From assembly GCA_048594885.1 (NCBI GenBank), contig JBMDXB010000014.1:1-64000 (forward strand): a stretch of 64,000 nucleotides of DNA, given 5' to 3'. The position numbers and the translations under genes are program-made. This DNA comes from JBMDXB01 sp048594885 (GTDB lineage: Bacteria; Acidobacteriota; Vicinamibacteria; Vicinamibacterales; 2-12-FULL-66-21). Below, one piece after another: positions 60,056-64,000 of the stretch; positions within the stretch are counted from its first letter, which is position 1, and every line of letters starts with the position of its first letter. The notes below the pieces were generated by a model that was not told the origin of the DNA, did not search any database, and worked only from the letters and a program-made list of their open reading frames with translations.

Positions 60056-60649
60056 GTGGAATACGTCATCAGGCAATACGGCCTCCAGCAGGGCGCGCTC
60101 GAGATTCAGTACATCGAGGAGCACTTCCTCGACTTCCCGCGCAAGAAGAGCGCGTCGGAGGTGATCGAGCGGCTCAGCGAACGCGATCACCAGATCCTCA
60201 TGGCGGAAGCGCCCCTGCCGGATGACCCGGGCACGATCGTCCCGGTCTCCTTCAAGGTCGCCCACGAGATCCGCGCCCTCGAGAACGACCCGAAGCTCGC
60301 CGACTTGGTCGCGCAACTCGAAGATGTCGTCGAGTTCGACGGCCGCCGCGTGCTCTACCAGTGGATCGGCGGCACGCGCAAGGACTGGCGCGGGCAGGGG
60401 CATTTTCGCGCGCTCACCGAAGAGCAGGAAGCCTGGGCGATGGCCAACGGCTTCGACGAGATCATCGTCAAGACGAAGAACCGGTTCTACGAGATGCGCA
60501 GCGCGCTGGCGCAGCTCCAGTTCGACGTCATCCGCTTTTCTCAGCACCCGTTCGATCCCGGCGAGTCGAAGGTGTTCATGAGCAAGCGCCTCGGCCAGCA
60601 CGTGCTCGACGCCCACCGCAGCCGTCGCTCCGTCGTCCGCGACGAGTGA
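60056..60649 (+). CDS. GNAT-fold N-acetyltransferase
   Basis: 197 residues. GGTRKDWRGQGHFRALTEEQ is the acetyl-CoA pyrophosphate-binding turn (R/Q-x-x-G-x-G/A), and VKTKNRFYEMRSALAQLQFDVI fits the last helix-strand of the fold. N-terminal MEYVIRQYGLQQGALEIQYI. GTG 60056 has no upstream ribosome binding site. The stop overlaps the next GTG by three bases, so it is coupled to an RNA methyltransferase; a shared translation-related role is possible. Confidence 0.8.
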   Translation: MEYVIRQYGLQQGALEIQYIEEHFLDFPRKKSASEVIERLSERDHQILMAEAPLPDDPGTIVPVSFKVAHEIRALENDPKLADLVAQLEDVVEFDGRRVLYQWIGGTRKDWRGQGHFRALTEEQEAWAMANGFDEIIVKTKNRFYEMRSALAQLQFDVIRFSQHPFDPGESKVFMSKRLGQHVLDAHRSRRSVVRDE

Positions 60650-61458
60650 TCGAGCCGATCGAGCGTGCCGACGACCCGCGTATCGCTGCCTACGCGCACG
60701 TAGGCGATCACCGCTGGCTCCGCTCGCGCGGCCTCTTCGCCGCCGAAGGCCGGCTGGTGGTCGAGCGGCTGATCGAGCTCGGGCGATTCGGGATCGAGTC
60801 AATTGCCGTCACGCCGGCCGCGTTGAGCGGCCTCCAGCCGCTGCTCGAGCGCACGGGCGCCGCCGTCTTCGTCTGCGCTCCGGCGATCCTGCAGTCTATT
60901 ACCGGCTTCGACTTTCACCGCGGGTGTCTTGCCCTGGTAAGGCGGCCGGACGAGCACGCGCCTGTGGCGCGGTTCTCCGGCGCGCGGCGACTGCTGGCCC
61001 TCGAGGGCGTTGGCAATCCGGACAACATCGGCGGCCTGTTCCGGGTTGCCGCCGCCTTCGATATCGACGGCATCATTCTGTCGCCGGCGTGCGCGGACCC
61101 GTTCTACCGGAAGTCGATCCGGACCTCCATGGGCGCGGTGCTGCGCGTGCCGTTCGCCACGGCGGCGGAGTGGCCGGCCGACCTCGAAGCGCTGCGGGCA
61201 GCCGGAATGCAGATCGTAGCGCTCACGCCCGATCGGCGCGCCATGGCGCTGTCCGATTTCGCAGCCTCGCTCGACGCCTCGGCGCGGCTCGTCCTTCTGC
61301 TCGGCGCGGAGGGTCCTGGTCTCACGCCGGACGCGCTGCGGCATGCGGATCACCTGGTCCGCATCCCGATCGCGGACGACGTCGATTCGCTGAACGTCAC
61401 CGTTGCCGCCGGCATCGCGCTGCAGGCAACGTCACCTCTCAGCGCGGACGGTGTCTAA
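60646..61458 (+). CDS. TrmH/SpoU-family RNA 2'-O-methyltransferase
   Basis: 270 residues. N-terminal substrate-binding part, then the knotted SPOUT domain with its three motifs: GNPDNIGGLFRVAAAF, LLLGAEGPGLT, and IPIADDVDSLNVTVAAGIAL. It methylates rRNA or tRNA with SAM. GTG 60646 overlaps the acetyltransferase stop. Specific target not determinable. Confidence 0.9.
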   Translation: MIEPIERADDPRIAAYAHVGDHRWLRSRGLFAAEGRLVVERLIELGRFGIESIAVTPAALSGLQPLLERTGAAVFVCAPAILQSITGFDFHRGCLALVRRPDEHAPVARFSGARRLLALEGVGNPDNIGGLFRVAAAFDIDGIILSPACADPFYRKSIRTSMGAVLRVPFATAAEWPADLEALRAAGMQIVALTPDRRAMALSDFAASLDASARLVLLLGAEGPGLTPDALRHADHLVRIPIADDVDSLNVTVAAGIALQATSPLSADGV

Positions 61459-61465
61459 CACGGCG

Positions 61466-62230
61466 ATGCTCCCGGTTCTGTTCCTCGCCCTCGCGGTGCT
61501 GCAGGAACCGCAGGTTCAGTGGCCGACGCTCGCCGAAGTGCTCGCGGACCGCTACGTCCCGGTCGAAGGCTTGCCGGACGCGGCACGCCGGATCACCAGC
61601 TACGCCGTTCTGCAGGACGACCGATGGGTGGCGATCGCCTACTACTGGTACGGCGGGACGGACGTGCTGCCGCCGGAGCTGCGCATTCGAGCGTTCGACC
61701 GGCGCACGAAGCGGTGGCGCAGCACGATTCTGCGTCGGGGAGACAAGGATGAGATCGGTGGTTCCGCGGATGGATTCGCGCGCCGCGGGCGCTGGTTCTA
61801 TCTGGACACGCACCTGACGCCGTCCGCCGGCATACTGCTGGTGCTCGCGCCGGACCTGATGGTTCGAAAACGCTTGGCGGGCTGGTCGAGTCTGATTCTG
61901 CCCGATGGCCGTGTCGCCTACGAGCACAGCATGACGCACTTCGCGCCGGTGCATCCCGGCTCGATCAGTCTGTACGATCCGAACACCGACTGCGATGTGC
62001 GACTCTACCCACCCAAACCCGACCCGGAGATCGGAACTTCAGAGCGCATGATGGACAGGGCCATCGGCGGCGTCGCGTTCAGGCGGCCGTCGACGATCGA
62101 GATTGCGGTCACCGAAGAAGAGCGAGTATGGGCGGCCGACGGGCTGCGTTCCGTGCCGGCGGCGCCGAAGCGGGAATTCACCGTCTCCTGCAACGTCGCG
62201 CGCGCCCGCCCCCGCTGCTCCAACAAGTAA
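61466..62230 (+). CDS. Secreted protein of unknown function
   Basis: 254 residues with a short N-terminal hydrophobic stretch (LPVLFLALAVLQ). I do not recognise a family. The chain is rich in aromatic and charged beta-strand-like segments (WVAIAYYWYGGTDVL, RWFYLDTHLTPSAG, RVAYEHSMTHF), suggesting a propeller-like or lipocalin-like fold. ATG 61466 is chosen; GTG 61451 overlaps the methyltransferase stop and is possible, implying coupling. The end abuts a GGGACCC array. Confidence 0.6.
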   Translation: MLPVLFLALAVLQEPQVQWPTLAEVLADRYVPVEGLPDAARRITSYAVLQDDRWVAIAYYWYGGTDVLPPELRIRAFDRRTKRWRSTILRRGDKDEIGGSADGFARRGRWFYLDTHLTPSAGILLVLAPDLMVRKRLAGWSSLILPDGRVAYEHSMTHFAPVHPGSISLYDPNTDCDVRLYPPKPDPEIGTSERMMDRAIGGVAFRRPSTIEIAVTEEERVWAADGLRSVPAAPKREFTVSCNVARARPRCSNK

Positions 62231-62301
62231 CCAGACCCGAGACCCGAGACCCGGGACCCGGGACCCGGGACCCGGGACCCGGGACCAGGGACCAGGGACC
62301 A
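62231..62301. repeat. Heptanucleotide array (GAGACCC/GGGACCC/GGGACCA)
   Basis: About ten nearly perfect units running from the stop of the hypothetical protein to the stop of convergent tldD. Same unit family as the arrays at 4695-4862 and 23818-23904, here the most regular, which suggests recent expansion. Confidence 0.92.
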
Positions 62302-63963
62302 CTACGCGTATGCCGCGCCCACCATGATGCGGCGAATGCGCAGCCACGGCGAGCCGTGCGAGATGCTGTTGGTCTGCGTCGGCTGTCCCTTCGCATCGCC
62401 GCCCGTGCCGAACATCTGCCACGACTCCTTGCCGGAGATGGCGTCGAGGTTGCCCCAGAAGTCGGTCGTGATGGCGTTGTAGGTGACGTTGGTCACCATG
62501 CGCGTCTTCTTGCCGTTCCTGATCTCCCAGAACGCGTTGCCGCCGAACTGGCCGTTGTAGCGCTGTTGGTCGATCGAGTAGCTGCCGCGGCCGTCGATCA
62601 GCACGCCGTCCTTGGTGTCGGCGATGATCTGCTCCGGTGTGGGCGAGCCGGGAGGGCCGGCGTCGACGTGGACGTTCGGCATGCGCAGGAACGGGTAGTC
62701 GCGCCACGAGTTCGCGTGCGTGCAGCCGCGGCTGGACTTCTCGCCGATGAAATGCGCGGATTCGCGGTTCGTCTGCAGGCCGACGAGAATTCCATCGCGC
62801 ACCAGCGGCCACTCCTGCGTCTTCACCCCGTCATCGTCATAGCCGATGGTCGCGATGCCGCCGGGGATCGTTCGATCGGCGGTGACGTTGAACAGCTTCG
62901 AGCCGTATTTCAGCTTGCCGAGGTCCGACATCTTCACGAAGCTGGTGCCGGCGTAGTTCGCCTCGTAGCCCAGAATGCGATCGAGCTCGGTCGCGTGCGC
63001 GACGATCTCGTGGATCGTCAGCATCGCGTGCGACGGGGTGAGCACGAGGTCCTTGATCCCCATCGAGATCGGCTTCGCCGTGCAGAACTCGATCGCTTCG
63101 GCGGCAATCCGCTCGGCGTTCTCGGCCATCTGCGCCGCTTCGGCGATCTCCCATCCTCCGGTGCCAGGGACGCCGGTGAAGCCGCGCCCGCGCGTCTCGC
63201 CGTCCTTGCGCGCGATGACCGTGAAGTTCGGGGTCGTCGTGAAGATCTCCTGCTCGATGTACGAGCCCTCGGTCGATGCGAAGTACTTCCACTCGGCCTC
63301 GAGCTGGACGGAGGCGTTCACCGTCAGCACTTCCTTGCTCTTGACGGCGAGGTCGACGACCTTCTGCACCAGCGCCTGCTTCTCTTCCTGCGAGATCGAC
63401 GCCGGGTCCTTCTTCATCGGCGTGGCCCAGTAGGCCTGGTACGCCGGCACGGGCGCGAGCCGCACGTCCATCTTCTTGGCGATGGCGCTCGCCTTCGCGA
63501 CCTCGGTCGCCATGCGCGTAATCCGCCGGATCTCGTCCTCCGTCACGATTGGACTGCTGGCGAATCCCCAGACGCCGCTGTGGATGACGCGCACGCCGAA
63601 TCCGGCGGCCTCGCCGGCGCGCGCGCCTTCGCCGGCGCGCCCGAAGCCGCCGCCGCCGCGGCCTCCTCCACGTCCGCCGCCGCGCCCGCCGCCTCCGAAC
63701 CCGCCGAAGCCGCCGGCTTCGCTGGCATCGCGGTTGCCGCCGCTCGCCGTCACGCCGCGGCTCGTGCTGCGCGTGAAGCGGATGTCGGCGTAGCTGCAGC
63801 CGAGCCGCCTGGCCTCCGACAGCGCGACGTCCGAGAGGCCCTTGAACTTCGATTCGAGGACGCGTCCCTTCGGGCCCTGGGCGATCAGATCGCCGACCAG
63901 ATCGCTCGCGGCCACCGCCGCGCCCGACATCGCGATCGTCTTGACGAAGTCTCTTCGCTTCAT
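62302..63963 (-). CDS. tldD: TldD-family metalloprotease with Tat signal and glycine-rich insert
   Basis: 553 residues. The N-terminus has a twin-arginine signal (KRRDFVKTIAMSGAAVAASD). The TldD zinc motif HEIVAH is at residues 318-323 with GxTSF-like TSFVKMSD downstream. A Gly/Arg-rich insert (about 87-110) is unusual. Classic TldD is cytoplasmic and works with PmbA/TldE; exported versions are common in Acidobacteria. No TldE follows within the window, but one could lie beyond the 3' end on this strand's upstream side. Confidence 0.9.
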   Translation of the reverse strand: MKRRDFVKTIAMSGAAVAASDLVGDLIAQGPKGRVLESKFKGLSDVALSEARRLGCSYADIRFTRSTSRGVTASGGNRDASEAGGFGGFGGGGRGGGRGGGRGGGGFGRAGEGARAGEAAGFGVRVIHSGVWGFASSPIVTEDEIRRITRMATEVAKASAIAKKMDVRLAPVPAYQAYWATPMKKDPASISQEEKQALVQKVVDLAVKSKEVLTVNASVQLEAEWKYFASTEGSYIEQEIFTTTPNFTVIARKDGETRGRGFTGVPGTGGWEIAEAAQMAENAERIAAEAIEFCTAKPISMGIKDLVLTPSHAMLTIHEIVAHATELDRILGYEANYAGTSFVKMSDLGKLKYGSKLFNVTADRTIPGGIATIGYDDDGVKTQEWPLVRDGILVGLQTNRESAHFIGEKSSRGCTHANSWRDYPFLRMPNVHVDAGPPGSPTPEQIIADTKDGVLIDGRGSYSIDQQRYNGQFGGNAFWEIRNGKKTRMVTNVTYNAITTDFWGNLDAISGKESWQMFGTGGDAKGQPTQTNSISHGSPWLRIRRIMVGAAYA

Positions 63964-64000
63964 GGCTGTCTGCTTTTCTCAATGCGCGTGGGGCCCCACC

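Overview
The window is a high-GC (roughly two-thirds G+C) bacterial chromosome segment. Several features point to an acidobacterium, most likely of the Vicinamibacteria (subdivision 6) type: an Oar-like TonB-dependent receptor with an N-terminal carboxypeptidase-regulatory domain, an 800-residue duplicated FtsX/MacB-type permease (ADOP family), tandem carboxypeptidase-regulatory surface proteins, many secreted hydrolases, and intergenic heptanucleotide arrays. This taxonomic call is inference from gene content. I see no rRNA, tRNA, CRISPR array, prophage or intact insertion sequence.

Layout. 1-3.7 kb: an ABC-2 permease, then a three-gene membrane redox module (tetraheme cytochrome c, Tat-exported protein with four [4Fe-4S] sites, NrfD/PsrC quinol-interacting subunit). 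3.8-4.4 kb: a RodZ-like HTH membrane protein. 4.4-11.2 kb (minus strand): a compact, translationally coupled PTS operon (DeoR regulator, PfkB-type sugar-phosphate kinase, mannitol-type IICB, IIA, zinc polyol dehydrogenase, enzyme I, HPr), readable as a complete hexitol uptake and activation pathway. 11.3-15.5 kb: TonB-dependent receptor and beta-propeller phytase. 15.5-23.8 kb: thioester alpha-2-macroglobulin and penicillin-binding protein 1C, a known defensive/repair pair. 23.9-30.2 kb: membrane-fused spermidine synthase-like protein, alkyltransferase, GlsB-like protein, a LolA-like secreted protein and arginine decarboxylase. 30.6-37.2 kb: M28 peptidase, ferritin, phytase-like esterase lipoprotein, pseudouridine synthase, PQQ-propeller protein and a NUDIX hydrolase. 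37.2-42.8 kb: a CBS-containing IMPDH/GMP-reductase family enzyme, HAD phosphatase, alpha/beta hydrolase, PAP2 phosphatase, amidohydrolase. 42.9-50.5 kb (minus): GH29 fucosidase, two paralogous surface proteins and an ABC exporter. 50.5-64 kb: a small membrane protein, S9 peptidase, ADOP permease, YgjP-like metalloprotease, GNAT, DinB, penicillin acylase, GNAT, TrmH methyltransferase, a hypothetical secreted protein and a Tat-exported TldD.

The most unusual feature is the repeat landscape. About a dozen arrays of heptanucleotide units, with a different unit at nearly every locus and often arranged head-to-head as large inverted repeats, lie between genes. They also enter coding sequence: enzyme I appears to have lost its stop and reads through an array into the ptsH region, and an S9 peptidase carries an array between its start codon and its signal peptide. 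Related low-complexity inserts sit in a PBP1C linker and in the spacer just before the nucleophile of penicillin acylase. Three separate palindromic element families (A: 18-bp arms; B: 22-bp arms; C: a longer nested element) sit at gene ends and donate stop codons, C-termini or an N-terminus. In one copy of element C another palindrome has inserted into the loop.
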